A stretch of DNA of 37,364 bases from Deltaproteobacteria bacterium (GCA_018266075.1 JAFEBB010000073.1:1-37364); one strand, 5' to 3'; positions 1 through 7,569 are shown, numbered from the stretch's first letter. The notes: a model not told the origin generated them from the letters alone. A program made the numbers and translations.

Positions 1-110
1 TACGACTGGCCGTCGATGATGAACGACTGCCCGCTCGTCAGCGCGGTCTGCACCCCGTGGATGAGCTGGTTGAGCTTCTGGTCGAGCGTCTTTGCGGTCC
101 GGGTCGACAT
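1..110 (-). CDS. Unknown protein, N-terminal 36 residues only (runs off the left edge)
   Basis: An ATG at 110 is preceded by AGGAG with a 7-base spacer, so this is a convincing start. The visible peptide begins MSTRTAKTLDQKLNQLIHGV and continues to the edge without a stop. I do not recognise a function. Its beginning (basic start, short helix, then a strand ending in a DGQSY turn) resembles the start of the unknown protein at 33120-33698, so the two may be distant members of one family; that is inference from layout. About 50 bases upstream lies a perfect hairpin (163-181) that could serve as its operator. Confidence 0.6.
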   Translation of the reverse strand, partial: MSTRTAKTLDQKLNQLIHGVQTALTSGQSFIIDGQS

Positions 111-162
111 GGCACGACTCCTGGGTCGTGTTCCGCGGCTGGGCACTGGGCTTCGCCGCGGT

Positions 163-181
163 GTTGAGCGAAATGCTCAAC
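163..181. promoter_or_regulatory. Perfect inverted repeat GTTGAGC-N5-GCTCAAC
   Basis: Seven-base arms are separated by GAAAT. It lies about 50 bases upstream of the leftward start at 110 and no coding sequence overlaps it. It may be a repressor operator or a small RNA hairpin; there is no T tract, so a terminator is unlikely. Confidence 0.35.
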
Positions 182-295
182 GGACCAGGTCCAAAGCAGG
201 CGTCGTGCCACCCAGCCGGCACCGCCGAAGTCGCCTGAAACCGTTATGGGATTGGAAGTGCCCGCCCTGGCGAGCATGCCTTCTTCGCGGCTCCG

Positions 296-312
296 ATTCC
301 GCACTGCGGAAT
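296..312. promoter_or_regulatory. 17-bp perfect palindrome, copy 1
   Basis: ATTCCGCACTGCGGAAT: eight-base arms around a single central base. A near-identical copy lies at 400-416. The symmetry and the TTCCGC/GCGGAA half-sites are like operators of IclR-type or similar dimeric regulators, but no regulator gene is adjacent. The assignment to a family is only a suggestion. Confidence 0.4.
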
Positions 313-399
313 TCGTGAGAAGCGGGGCTCAGCGATGCCAACAACGCGAAAGCTCAGCAGATAGAACCCTGCATGCCGTCTGTGTGCGGTGCGGGCGCC

Positions 400-416
400 A
401 TTCCGCAGTGTGGAAT
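400..416. promoter_or_regulatory. 17-bp palindrome, copy 2
   Basis: ATTCCGCAGTGTGGAAT differs from copy 1 at the central base and at one arm position. Spacing between copies is 104 bases (about ten helical turns), which would allow two bound dimers to face the same side of the DNA. The nearest gene starts are at 110 (leftward) and 1066 (a broken transposase). Confidence 0.4.
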
Positions 417-483
417 TCCATTCGCGAGTAGCGACAATCGATAACGTCGCGTGTCGTGTCCGTGGGATGGAGACCCGGCTCGG

Positions 484-861
484 TCGAATCAGCACGGTCT
501 GGGATTTGGTCCAACCGAGGTTCGATCGAATGAGGACGACCCTGGGTTTTATCGAACCTGGGGCCGGTCGAATGGAGACGACCCCTGGTTTGACGAAACC
601 CGCGTCCGGTCGAATGAGGACAAGCTCCGGTCTGGTCGAACCTGGGTTCCGTCGAACCAAGACGACCTTCGGTTTGGTGAGACATGTGTCCGGTCGAACG
701 AGAGCGACCTCCGGTTTGATCGAACGTGGGCTCCGTCGAATGGAGCCCCGTCGAGACGTGATCGAGGCCATGCGCGATCCAAGCCGAGGAAGCTTTTCAT
801 CCATCGAAGGGAGGCTCCATCGAACGAAGACGAGCCTTCATCCGGTCGAAGGGAGGTTCGA
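484..861. repeat. Minisatellite: about nine 42-bp tandem units
   Basis: The TCGA at the head of each unit recurs at 484, 526, 568, 610, 652, 694, 736, (778, degenerate) and 820, always exactly 42 bases apart. The consensus starts TCGAATGAGGACGACC and carries a second half-site GATCGAACCTGGG 26 bases in. Because 42 is divisible by three and units lack stops, several frames stay open on both strands and encode 14-residue repeats such as RPxxGSIKP. I see no start signal that makes any of them a credible gene. Units are diverged, and their right end abuts the transposase stub. Confidence 0.85.
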
Positions 862-872
862 GCGCCAGCGGT

Positions 873-1066
873 GGGCGCTCTTTCAGGCCGTCGATCCCCA
901 GCGCTTCGTACCGCGCCAGCCACTTGTAGCCAGTCTTCCGACTGATCCCGAATCGCCTGCAGACCTCTGCGAGATTCGGCTCCTCACTGCATGCCGCGAT
1001 GAATCGGACCTTCTCATATATGGGACAGGTTTCCTTCCACGGCATGGCCGCCTCCTCGACGGTCAT
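873..1066 (-). pseudogene. Truncated IS481-type transposase (N-terminal helix-turn-helix only)
   Basis: Reading leftward from the ATG at 1066 (AGGTGA just upstream), the peptide carries MPWKETCPIYEKVRFIAAC, then CRRFGISRKTGYKWLARY and ends its family-like part at DGLKERPP. This is the characteristic opening of IS481-family transposases, which normally run about 300 or more residues with a DDE integrase core. Here the core is missing: after about 65 residues the frame passes into the 42-bp repeats, giving two EPPFD-containing units 14 residues apart, and stops at 797. It cannot be active. It marks an old insertion and deletion at this site. Confidence 0.85.
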
Positions 1067-1073
1067 GCTCACC

Positions 1074-1117
1074 TGTCACCCAAGCTCCCGGTTTGATGTG
1101 TTACCGGAGGTCCCGGT
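1074..1117. repeat. Pair of 19-bp direct repeats at the presumed end of the IS481 remnant
   Basis: TGTCACCCAAGCTCCCGGT (1074-1092) and TGTTACCGGAGGTCCCGGT (1099-1117) repeat with a 25-base period, just upstream of the transposase stub. Repeated CCGGGA-type boxes near the end are what I remember for IS481-like elements and would be transposase-binding sites. The precise terminal base and any target duplication cannot be defined because the other end is gone. Confidence 0.5.
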
Positions 1118-1143
1118 TCATACCGCGTCGCGGGCGTCGGTCT

Positions 1144-1221
1144 TCAGTCGCGCAAGAGATACAGCTCGCTGCGGCGGTCGCCGAGCTCACGGCCGATGGT
1201 CACGGTGATAGCTCCGGACAT
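1144..1221 (-). CDS. 25-residue ORF with a good ribosome site, possibly a truncated gene
   Basis: ATG at 1221 follows AAGGAGAGAGCGACC, an unusually clear Shine-Dalgarno for this region, and the frame reads MSGAITVTIGRELGDRRSEL then YLLRD before a TGA. It resembles the N-terminal strand of a larger domain cut off abruptly, and the IS481 remnant begins right after it. The simplest reading is a gene whose 3' part was lost in the rearrangement; a genuine micropeptide is possible. I do not recognise a family. Confidence 0.35.
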   Translation of the reverse strand: MSGAITVTIGRELGDRRSELYLLRD

Positions 1222-1255
1222 GGTCGCTCTCTCCTTGCACTTCGAGTGCGTGGCA

Positions 1256-1272
1256 GACCGATGCTATCGGTC
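1256..1272. promoter_or_regulatory. Inverted repeat GACCGAT-GCT-ATCGGTC upstream of the 25-codon ORF
   Basis: Perfect seven-base arms with a three-base centre, 35 bases upstream of the start at 1221. The position suits an operator or a leader hairpin. Nothing else in 1222-1385 looks like a gene; that stretch separates this ORF from the end of the lipoprotein gene. Confidence 0.3.
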
Positions 1273-1385
1273 CTGAGGGAGCGGCCTCCTCATCCCATCT
1301 ATCCTCAAGTTCATGTGCGTTTGTGATTGTCGTCTTTGACGGCCGAGAGGCGGGATGGCCTCGTGGGCGGTGGACCGCCGCCGGG

Positions 1386-4300
1386 TCAGTAGCAGGCCGA
1401 CGCCTGGTTGAGCAGGACGTCGAGGTACTGCGCGACGTAGTTGTCATAGACGATCGCCGCGACATCCGGACGACCATCGCCGTTGAGGTCCGCCGCGGCC
1501 ACCCCGCTCACGCCCGCGCCGGCCGGGTACTTCACCTGGTTCGTGAAGGTGCCATCGCCCGCACCGTAGAGGATGGCCACCGAGCCGAAGTCGCCCGCGG
1601 CCACGAGGTCCAGGTTGCCGTCGCCGTCCATGTCGGCCACCGCGAGCGCACGGTTGGGCGCGAGCTGCGCGTCGTAGTCCACCGTGGTGCCCTTCACCGT
1701 GGGGAACGCGCCGTTGCCGTCGTTGAGCCCCACCTCGACCTGGACCCCGACCGCGAGGATGTCCGGGTAGCCGTCGTTGTTGAAGTCGGCCACCAGCGGC
1801 CAGCCGGAGTTGCCTGCCACGCCGGCGACGGAGGTCGCGGTCTGGAAGGTGAAGTCGCCGTTGCCGAGCGCGACCAGCGGGGGCACGAAGAGGTCCCAGT
1901 TGCCGTCGTGGTTGAGGTCAGCCACCGCGAGCTTGTTGGTGTTCACCTGGTTGACCAGCGCCGCGTGGGCGAGGCCGAAGGTGCCGTTGCCGTTGCCCGG
2001 GTAGATGGAGATCTGCGAACCGGTGTTCACCACCACGTCCACCTTGCTGTCGTTGTTCACGTCGACGGCGGCGAGCTGCGCCGAGACCACCGACGAGAAG
2101 CTGGTGCGGCTGGCGCTGGTGAAGTGGCCCGCGCCGTCGCCGGTGAAGACGTCGAACGCGCTGACGCCGTTAAAGGCGTTCTCAGAGATCACCAGGTCGA
2201 CGTTCCCGTCGCCGTTGATGTCGGCGGCCGCGAAGAACGGCCACCCCGCCTGCTGGTTGGTGGCCAGCGTGGTGCGCACCGGCGCCTGCAGCGTGCCGTC
2301 GGCGTTCACCTGCCGCGACGCGACCTGCATGGTGAAGGAGTTGTTCACGTCCCACTCCAGCGAGATCACCGCCAGCGGCGCGCTGGTGCCCAGGCGCGTG
2401 ACGAGCAGATCGGTGAGCCGCGCCGTGCTGGTGTACTGCGCGGGCAGCTCGAAGCCGCCGTCGCCGAGGCCGTGCACCGGGATGATGCCGGTGATGTCGC
2501 TCTCGGGTGCGAGGGCCAGGTCGAGGTTGCCGTCATGGTCGAAGTCCGCGGCCGCGATGCCGCCGATGGCCGGGACCGCGTAGGTCCTGAGCGCGCCCAG
2601 GGTGGAGGTGCCGGTGCCGAGCGCCACGTCGAGGAAGCCCGGGCTGTAGGTCGCGTTTCCATTCACCGGAGAGCAGTTGCCGTTGCCGGCGGCGAGGAGG
2701 TCCGGCAGGCCGTCGTGGTTCACATCGGCGACCAGCAGCGCGTCGTGCCAGCAGCTGGTGGCAAAGTTCTGCGGCGCGGCCAGCCCGCCGTCGCCGAGCC
2801 CGAGCAGCAGGCTGATGCCCGGCGCGTCACCCGCGGTGAGCACGTCGAGCTTGTTGTCCTTGTTGAAGTCGGTGATCACCACCGGCTTGGCCACGCGCGT
2901 GTAGGAGGTGTCGTTGAAGTATCCGAGCGTGTCGAACTCGGTGCCGGGCTGGAAGGTGCCGTCGCCATTGCCGCGCTGTACGAAGATCGCCGAACCCGAG
3001 GGCGAGCTGGTCGCGCTGTTCGTGGCCACCACCAGGTCGAGGTGGCCGTCGCCATCGAGGTCGCCGAGGCCCAGGCCGCGCACGCCCTGACTGCCCGGGA
3101 GCACCGTGTCGCCGCGAACCGGAAAGGTGCCGTCGCCCTGGCCCAGGAACACCGAGTAGGTGCGGCCCGGGCTGAACACCACGTCGAGGTGGCTGTCGCC
3201 GTCGATGTACCCGACCGCGGCCGCAACCGCTTGCGAGGTCAGCGTGCCCACCGCCACGCCGGGGCCGAAGCCGCCGTCGGTGTAGCCCGCGAAGAACTCG
3301 ATGTTGCCCAGCGCGCCGCCGAGGTTCACGTCAGCCACGTAGTCGGGCACGCCGTCGCCGTTGAAGTCGCCCGTGACGGCGAGCCCACCGCCCGCGCCGC
3401 TCACCAGCTGCGCGCGCTCGAATGTGCCGTTGCCTTGGCCCAGGAAGGTGGAGCGCTGGCCGGAGCTGTTGCCCGCGAGGGCGAGCACGTCGGGGTTGCC
3501 GTCGCCGTTCAGGTCGCGCGCGAAGATGTTGAGGTAGCCCGTGGCTGCGTCTGACTTGTCATTGATGGGCCAGCCCGAGAGCGACACGCCGCCGCAGGGC
3601 GTGGACGCGGCGACCGTTGCGTCGGAGCCATCGCCGACCGCGTTGATGGCGTGCACCGAGAAGGTGAACGACACACCGTCCTGCAGCCCCTCGAGCATCG
3701 CGCGGTAGCGCGGGTTGCCGAAGGTGTCGGTATAGGTGGTCGTGCTCCAGGTGGTGGTGCCGTCGGTCCAGGAGAGGGCGAAGCCGCTGACGGTCTGGCC
3801 GCCGTTGCCGGCCGGATCGTTCCAGGTGAGGGTGGCGATGCCGAAGCCCACGGTGGCGACGAGCGCGGTCGGGGCGCTGGGCACGTCGTAGGTGGTGATG
3901 GAGTTGCTGACGCCGGGCGCGCTGTCGCCCACCGCGTTGGTGGCCACCACGTTGAAGGTGTACGCGGTGCCGTTGGCGAGGCCGGTCACGGTGGCGGAGG
4001 TGTCGCCGGGCGCGGCGGTCGCGGTCCCGCCCGCGGGGTTGGAGGTGAGGGTGTAGCCGGTGATGGCGCTGCCGTTGTCATTGGGCGTGGACCAGGTCAC
4101 GGTGGCGCTGCGAATTCCGGTGCCGGCGTTGACGTTGCCCGGCGCGTCCGGGAGGCCCGCGCCCGTGGAGCCGCTGCTGCCCGAACTCGACGACGAGCTC
4201 GACGCGCTGCCGGAGCTCGAGCCGGTGGAGCTGCTGGATCCGGAGCTGCTCGACGAAGAGCTGGAGTTGCTCGCGCTCGAGCTGCTCGCGGAGGTGCTGG

Positions 4301-4553
4301 TGTTGCTCGAGGAGCCGCTGGAGGTCGTGGAGGTGGTGCTCCCGCTAGCGGTGGTCGACGAGCTCGTGGTGGACTCGGTGCTCGTCGTGGACCCGGTGCT
4401 CGTGGACGAGGTCTGCGTGCCGGTGGAGGTAGTCGACGCGGTCGCGGTGGTGCCGGCGGTGGCGGTCGAGCTCCCGCTCTTCGAGCCGCCGCAGGCCGAG
4501 GCAGCGAGGCAGAGGGCTGCGAGGACGGCGGTGGAAATCCGGGCATGAATCAT
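1386..4553 (-). CDS. Large FG-GAP/VCBS-repeat lipoprotein with two fibronectin III domains
   Basis: 1055 residues from the ATG at 4553 (GGAG 8 bases upstream). A signal peptide ends in the lipobox LAASAC with Cys21. Residues about 24-133 are an almost pure Ser/Thr/Gly linker, as expected for a stalk crossing the periplasm or leaving the surface. Two fibronectin III domains follow (about 135-222 and 225-310, each with a GLxxGxxYTF-like strand). The rest is about a dozen FG-GAP/VCBS repeats with DLNGDGxxDVL-type calcium-binding loops, which probably fold into a beta-propeller-like, integrin-alpha-type structure. The likely role is surface adhesion or binding; the ligand is unknown. A second protein of this type lies at 33975-36713. 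Its start is only 23 bases from the divergent start at 4577, so promoters must overlap coding sequence. Confidence 0.88.
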   Translation of the reverse strand: MIHARISTAVLAALCLAASACGGSKSGSSTATAGTTATASTTSTGTQTSSTSTGSTTSTESTTSSSTTASGSTTSTTSSGSSSNTSTSASSSSASNSSSSSSSSGSSSSTGSSSGSASSSSSSSGSSGSTGAGLPDAPGNVNAGTGIRSATVTWSTPNDNGSAITGYTLTSNPAGGTATAAPGDTSATVTGLANGTAYTFNVVATNAVGDSAPGVSNSITTYDVPSAPTALVATVGFGIATLTWNDPAGNGGQTVSGFALSWTDGTTTWSTTTYTDTFGNPRYRAMLEGLQDGVSFTFSVHAINAVGDGSDATVAASTPCGGVSLSGWPINDKSDAATGYLNIFARDLNGDGNPDVLALAGNSSGQRSTFLGQGNGTFERAQLVSGAGGGLAVTGDFNGDGVPDYVADVNLGGALGNIEFFAGYTDGGFGPGVAVGTLTSQAVAAAVGYIDGDSHLDVVFSPGRTYSVFLGQGDGTFPVRGDTVLPGSQGVRGLGLGDLDGDGHLDLVVATNSATSSPSGSAIFVQRGNGDGTFQPGTEFDTLGYFNDTSYTRVAKPVVITDFNKDNKLDVLTAGDAPGISLLLGLGDGGLAAPQNFATSCWHDALLVADVNHDGLPDLLAAGNGNCSPVNGNATYSPGFLDVALGTGTSTLGALRTYAVPAIGGIAAADFDHDGNLDLALAPESDITGIIPVHGLGDGGFELPAQYTSTARLTDLLVTRLGTSAPLAVISLEWDVNNSFTMQVASRQVNADGTLQAPVRTTLATNQQAGWPFFAAADINGDGNVDLVISENAFNGVSAFDVFTGDGAGHFTSASRTSFSSVVSAQLAAVDVNNDSKVDVVVNTGSQISIYPGNGNGTFGLAHAALVNQVNTNKLAVADLNHDGNWDLFVPPLVALGNGDFTFQTATSVAGVAGNSGWPLVADFNNDGYPDILAVGVQVEVGLNDGNGAFPTVKGTTVDYDAQLAPNRALAVADMDGDGNLDLVAAGDFGSVAILYGAGDGTFTNQVKYPAGAGVSGVAAADLNGDGRPDVAAIVYDNYVAQYLDVLLNQASACY

Positions 4554-4576
4554 GAGCTGGGTCTCCAAGGTCGCGA

Positions 4577-4966
4577 ATGCGTACCGCAAATCGCGAAAAC
4601 TACATCGTGTCGCGCCCCGAGGGCTATCCACCGATCGCGACCACGCCGCCGGAGGGCGCGACGGCCGGCGATCGCTGGTTCGACCCGTGCGAGCTGACGC
4701 TGATGCGCCATGTCGGCCGCGCCTGGCTCGCGACCCGGCCGACCGCGCGGTGGCAGATGCACGGGATGATCGAGGTCTCGACCCGCGTGCCGCGCGAGGT
4801 CCAGGTCGAACCACCCTACCAGGCGCTCGATCCGGCGCGGCTCACGCCCGCGGGCGACGAGACCGCGCGCTGCACCGAGCTCACCCATGGAGAGGCCACG
4901 CTGTACGCGTGGTTCTTCAACAAGGGCCTGCCGCATCGGTTCGACTGGCGCTCCTGGATCACCTGA
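4577..4966 (+). CDS. Unknown protein, 129 residues
   Basis: The frame is rich in G/C at third positions, and its product looks globular and soluble, with many Trp and Tyr residues and a C-terminal WFFNKGLPHRFDWRSW segment. No signal peptide or membrane helix is visible. I do not recognise a family. The ATG is close to the divergent lipoprotein start and has only a weak ribosome site (CCAAGG), so the true start could be a few codons later, for example the GTG at codon 11. The opposite strand is also open here but gives an arginine-rich, unconvincing product. Confidence 0.55.
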   Translation: MRTANRENYIVSRPEGYPPIATTPPEGATAGDRWFDPCELTLMRHVGRAWLATRPTARWQMHGMIEVSTRVPREVQVEPPYQALDPARLTPAGDETARCTELTHGEATLYAWFFNKGLPHRFDWRSWIT

Positions 4967-5048
4967 GCCAGACGCGCTTACCTTCCAGAACTCTCTCGAC
5001 GCTGGGCCTGATTGCGAGCTGCTCAAGGTCGGGTGCGACAGGCAGGTT

Positions 5049-5083
5049 CCCCTTCCCAGCCGCTACGGCGGAGAGGGAAGGGG
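5049..5083. repeat. REP-like long hairpin in an intergenic gap
   Basis: CCCCTTCCC (5049-5057) pairs perfectly with GGGAAGGGG (5075-5083), and the loop contains a nested CCG-CTA-CGG stem. There is no T tract. It sits between the ends of two convergent genes (4966 and 5197). A GC-rich two-tier hairpin there is typical of dispersed palindromic elements; it could also serve as a transcription or mRNA end. The rest of 4967-5196 shows no gene. Confidence 0.5.
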
Positions 5084-5196
5084 GCGGCCCGGTGGGGTTG
5101 CGATGACGCAGGTTGCCTGGCGTCGAAGGGCCGCTTTGAACGGGTTCTCTCCCTTCATGGACACTGCTGGGACCGACAGGCCATCCGAGTCACTTG

Positions 5197-5907
5197 CTAC
5201 TGCGTGGCCTCGACCTCGAGGCCTTCATCCGCCGAAGCCGACGGCAGCTCGACATCCGGCTGGGGCAGCGTGAGCAGCGCGGCCTCGAGCAGGTGCTTGG
5301 CCTGCTTCATGGCCGGCTCCAGTCGAATCGCGGCCAGGCGCACGGCATCGCGCGCGCTCTCGGCCTCGTCGCCCTCGAGCGGCGGCGCGGTCAGCGCGGC
5401 TTCCCACGCGGCCAGCCGCGCGTTCACCTCGTCCACGAGCGGCTGCACGAAGCGCGCGTCGTCATCCGCGAGCATGCGCGCGACGTACGAGGTCTTCAGC
5501 CGGCGATCGAAGTCGGCCTGGAAGCCGCGGACGATGTCGGGCTTGGGCTTGCGCAGCGCCGCGAACTTCTGGTGCGGAAAGAGCGCCTCGAGCAGCGGCG
5601 CGCGCCGGCCGAGCTGGTAGGAGATGCCGGCCCAGAGCCGCTCGAGCGCGTCGGCCCAAGCGTTCTGAGGCGCACGCGCGAACATCTCGCGCTCTGACTC
5701 GAGCTCCGGCAAGCGCTGCGCGGCCTGCAGCGGCGCGACCATGGCCTCGAGCCGCTCGACGAGGATCGCGTGGGCGTCGTTGAGCCAGGCCTTCTCGCGC
5801 GCGAAGCCCTTGAGGCCGATCGCCTCGCGGACGCGCCGGTCGATCTTGTCGGCGAGGGACTGGCCCTGCACGGAGAGCCGGTAGTGCTCGAGGATGCCGT
5901 CGCTCAT
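5197..5907 (-). CDS. Unknown helical protein, 236 residues
   Basis: Chosen start is the ATG at 5907 (MSDGILEHYRLSVQGQSLAD); the frame is open six codons further but without a better start. The product is soluble, strongly helical and rich in Ala, Leu, Glu and Arg. Repeated heptad-like stretches suggest helical bundles or coiled coil, and the tail is acidic. No catalytic motif or membrane segment is visible and I do not recognise a family. It is transcribed away from the secretion cluster that starts about 100 bases upstream, so the two share a divergent control region. A link to that system is possible but rests only on position. Confidence 0.7.
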   Translation of the reverse strand: MSDGILEHYRLSVQGQSLADKIDRRVREAIGLKGFAREKAWLNDAHAILVERLEAMVAPLQAAQRLPELESEREMFARAPQNAWADALERLWAGISYQLGRRAPLLEALFPHQKFAALRKPKPDIVRGFQADFDRRLKTSYVARMLADDDARFVQPLVDEVNARLAAWEAALTAPPLEGDEAESARDAVRLAAIRLEPAMKQAKHLLEAALLTLPQPDVELPSASADEGLEVEATQ

Positions 5908-5997
5908 GAAACAGGGTTGTTGCAATCCCCGAGATCGGCGTCAAGTGCCCAGGATCTCAGGGCGCCTGGGCCTCGGGCCTTTCGCACCCGAACGGGC

Positions 5998-6003
5998 TAC
6001 ACT
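5998..6003 (+). promoter_or_regulatory. Candidate -10 box TACACT six bases before the sctO start
   Basis: TACACT is followed by six bases and the ATG at 6010, and no Shine-Dalgarno is present. Transcription would begin at or next to the start codon, giving a leaderless message. No clear -35 is seen at the usual distance, so the call is tentative. Confidence 0.35.
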
Positions 6004-6009
6004 GACTCC

Positions 6010-6525
6010 ATGCCCCAGTACCGGCTGCAGACCGTGCTCGAGATGCGCGAGCGCGCGGAGGAGGCCGCCAAAGAGGCCTTCGCCGCGGCCATGCGGGCGC
6101 TGACGGAGGAGCAGAAGCGCCAGAAAGACATGGAGGAAGACCTCGCCCGCCGCAAGGTGGAGCGCGCTCAGAAGGTCGCCGCGTACCTGCAGGACGCGCT
6201 CTCCAAGGGTTCAGCCGCCAACGCCATGCAGAACATGAACCGCTTCGACCAGCGGCTCCGCGACGAAGAGGCGCAACTCGCCCTCGACATCGAGAGACAA
6301 AAAGAGGTGGTGGCCCAGAAGCAGAAGGAGGCCGACGAGAAGCGCGGCGAGCTGGCCGAGGCGAGCAAAGAGAAGAAGGCCATCGAGAAGCACAAGGAGA
6401 AGTGGAGCGCCCAGGTGAAGCACGAGCGCGAGGCCAAGGAAGAGCTCAACCAGGACGAGGTCGGCAGCGCGCTCCACCTGGCCCGCCAGCGCGACGCCGC
6501 CCGGCGTCACGGCTCCGACGATTGA
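6010..6525 (+). CDS. FliJ/SctO-like stalk protein of a flagellar-type export apparatus
   Basis: 171 residues, almost entirely charged coiled coil. The opening MPQYRLQTVLEMRERAEEAA matches the FliJ pattern (F/Y-x-LQ-x-VL-x-x-R...E-x-x-A), and the length is close to FliJ/YscO. In known systems this protein inserts into the hexameric export ATPase and couples it to the export gate. It opens a co-directional cluster (sctO-sctP-sctQ-fliO-sctR-sctS-sctT-sctU). The cognate ATPase (FliI/SctN) is not downstream in the window and may lie elsewhere. Family assignment from the N-terminal pattern and neighbours is solid; sequence conservation in this family is always low. Confidence 0.82.
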   Translation: MPQYRLQTVLEMRERAEEAAKEAFAAAMRALTEEQKRQKDMEEDLARRKVERAQKVAAYLQDALSKGSAANAMQNMNRFDQRLRDEEAQLALDIERQKEVVAQKQKEADEKRGELAEASKEKKAIEKHKEKWSAQVKHEREAKEELNQDEVGSALHLARQRDAARRHGSDD

Positions 6526-6555
6526 CGCGAGCGGCCCTCCCGGGTCGAGACCTGC

Positions 6556-7569
6556 ATGCGGATCGACGACGACAGCGCAGAGCGGGCCCAGCAGGAGGCG
6601 CGCGCCCAGGATCGCAAGCTCCAGGAGCAGGCGCAGAAGCGCAAGGTCGATGAGGCCACCGCGTTCGACAAGGCCATGCAGGGCAAGCAGACCTCTGCCC
6701 AGGTCCAGAAGAGCTTCGCCCAGGCGCAGAAGCAGGAGGCCAAGAGCGCGATCCAGTCGCTGCTCCAGGCCCAGAAGGACACCACCGCCGAAGGCAAGAT
6801 GGAGGGCCGGCTGGAGCACGCCGAGGTCGAGTCCCTCGCCGACGACGCGCACCACACCGAGCAGGCCACCGACCAGCAGAAGCTCCAGCGCGGCGCCGCG
6901 GGTCGAAAGGACGTGGATCGCAAGACCGGGCGCATGGTCGAGAGCGGCCGGGGTGAAGACCAGCACGTCCAGGGCGGCATGACCGAGCGCGCCCAGGCCA
7001 GCCAGCAAGGCGCCGAGACGCGCCAGGCGCTGCGAAAGACCGACACCGAGGCCGACCACCACCGCGAGGAAGGCCGCGACGAGCGCCAGCCCGGGCAAGG
7101 CGCGCCGAAGTCGTCGAGCGGCGTGCAGGGCAAGGTCACCGAGCGCAAGGAGAAGCAGGGCGACGGCCAGCAGCAGCAAGGCGGCGGCGGTCAGCAGCAG
7201 CCGGGCGCCTTCCGCTTGCCGCCCGCAGCGCTCATGGCCCCGCCGCCGGTCGCGGTCCCCAAGGGTCAAGGCCAGGTCTCGCGGCTGCGCCAGGTGGCCC
7301 AGGAGATCGCCGAGAAGATCGTCCAGGCGGCGCGCGTCGGCACGAACCGCATGGGGTTGCCCGAGTTCCAGATTGAGCTCAAGAGCGACGTGCTCAAGGG
7401 ACTCAAAGTGAAAGTCTCGGGCCGGCATGGCAGAATCCGGGCGCTGTTTTCCAGCCGGGATCCGCAGGTCCTCAAGCAGCTCCGCGCCGAAGCCGATGGG
7501 CTCCGGCAGGCGCTGACAGCCCGAGGGCTCAAGGTCGACGCGCTGGAGATTGAAGAGGAACGCGCCTGA
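6556..7569 (+). CDS. FliK/SctP-like substrate-switch protein
   Basis: 337 residues. The first two thirds are hydrophilic, disordered-looking and rich in Gln, Lys, Glu and Ala. A folded C-terminal region (about residues 245-337) contains the RVGTNRMGLPEFQIELKSD and LKVKVSGRHGRIRALF strands and a final helix, matching the hook-length-control C-terminal fold of FliK and the HpaP/YscP group. Members measure the length of the external rod or needle and then contact the SctU C-terminal domain to change export specificity. Genes for SctU and an extra SctU-like domain lie downstream in the same cluster. The long Gln-rich arm would be the ruler segment; its length is not unusual. Confidence 0.75.
   Translation: MRIDDDSAERAQQEARAQDRKLQEQAQKRKVDEATAFDKAMQGKQTSAQVQKSFAQAQKQEAKSAIQSLLQAQKDTTAEGKMEGRLEHAEVESLADDAHHTEQATDQQKLQRGAAGRKDVDRKTGRMVESGRGEDQHVQGGMTERAQASQQGAETRQALRKTDTEADHHREEGRDERQPGQGAPKSSSGVQGKVTERKEKQGDGQQQQGGGGQQQPGAFRLPPAALMAPPPVAVPKGQGQVSRLRQVAQEIAEKIVQAARVGTNRMGLPEFQIELKSDVLKGLKVKVSGRHGRIRALFSSRDPQVLKQLRAEADGLRQALTARGLKVDALEIEEERA

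Larger units (their letters stand above)
182..483. other. Non-coding stretch upstream of the 42-bp array
   Basis: No reading frame here has a believable start, ribosome site and coding composition. The only structured content I see is the two copies of a 17-bp palindrome listed separately and, from about 442, a degenerate lead-in to the 42-bp repeats. Confidence 0.5.

Noticed and set aside
484-861. CRISPR array
   Set aside because: The 42-bp units are contiguous and diverged with no unique spacers, and no cas genes are near.
389-1096. Repetitive protein encoded by the 42-bp array, on either strand
   Set aside because: All frames stay open because the unit length is divisible by three and contains no stops; no start, ribosome site or conserved domain supports any one frame.
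1323-3554. 743-codon rightward frame opposite the first FG-GAP lipoprotein
   Set aside because: It is antisense to a gene with signal peptide and clear domains; its product is a low-complexity Val/Arg/Glu/His string caused by GC-rich codon bias.
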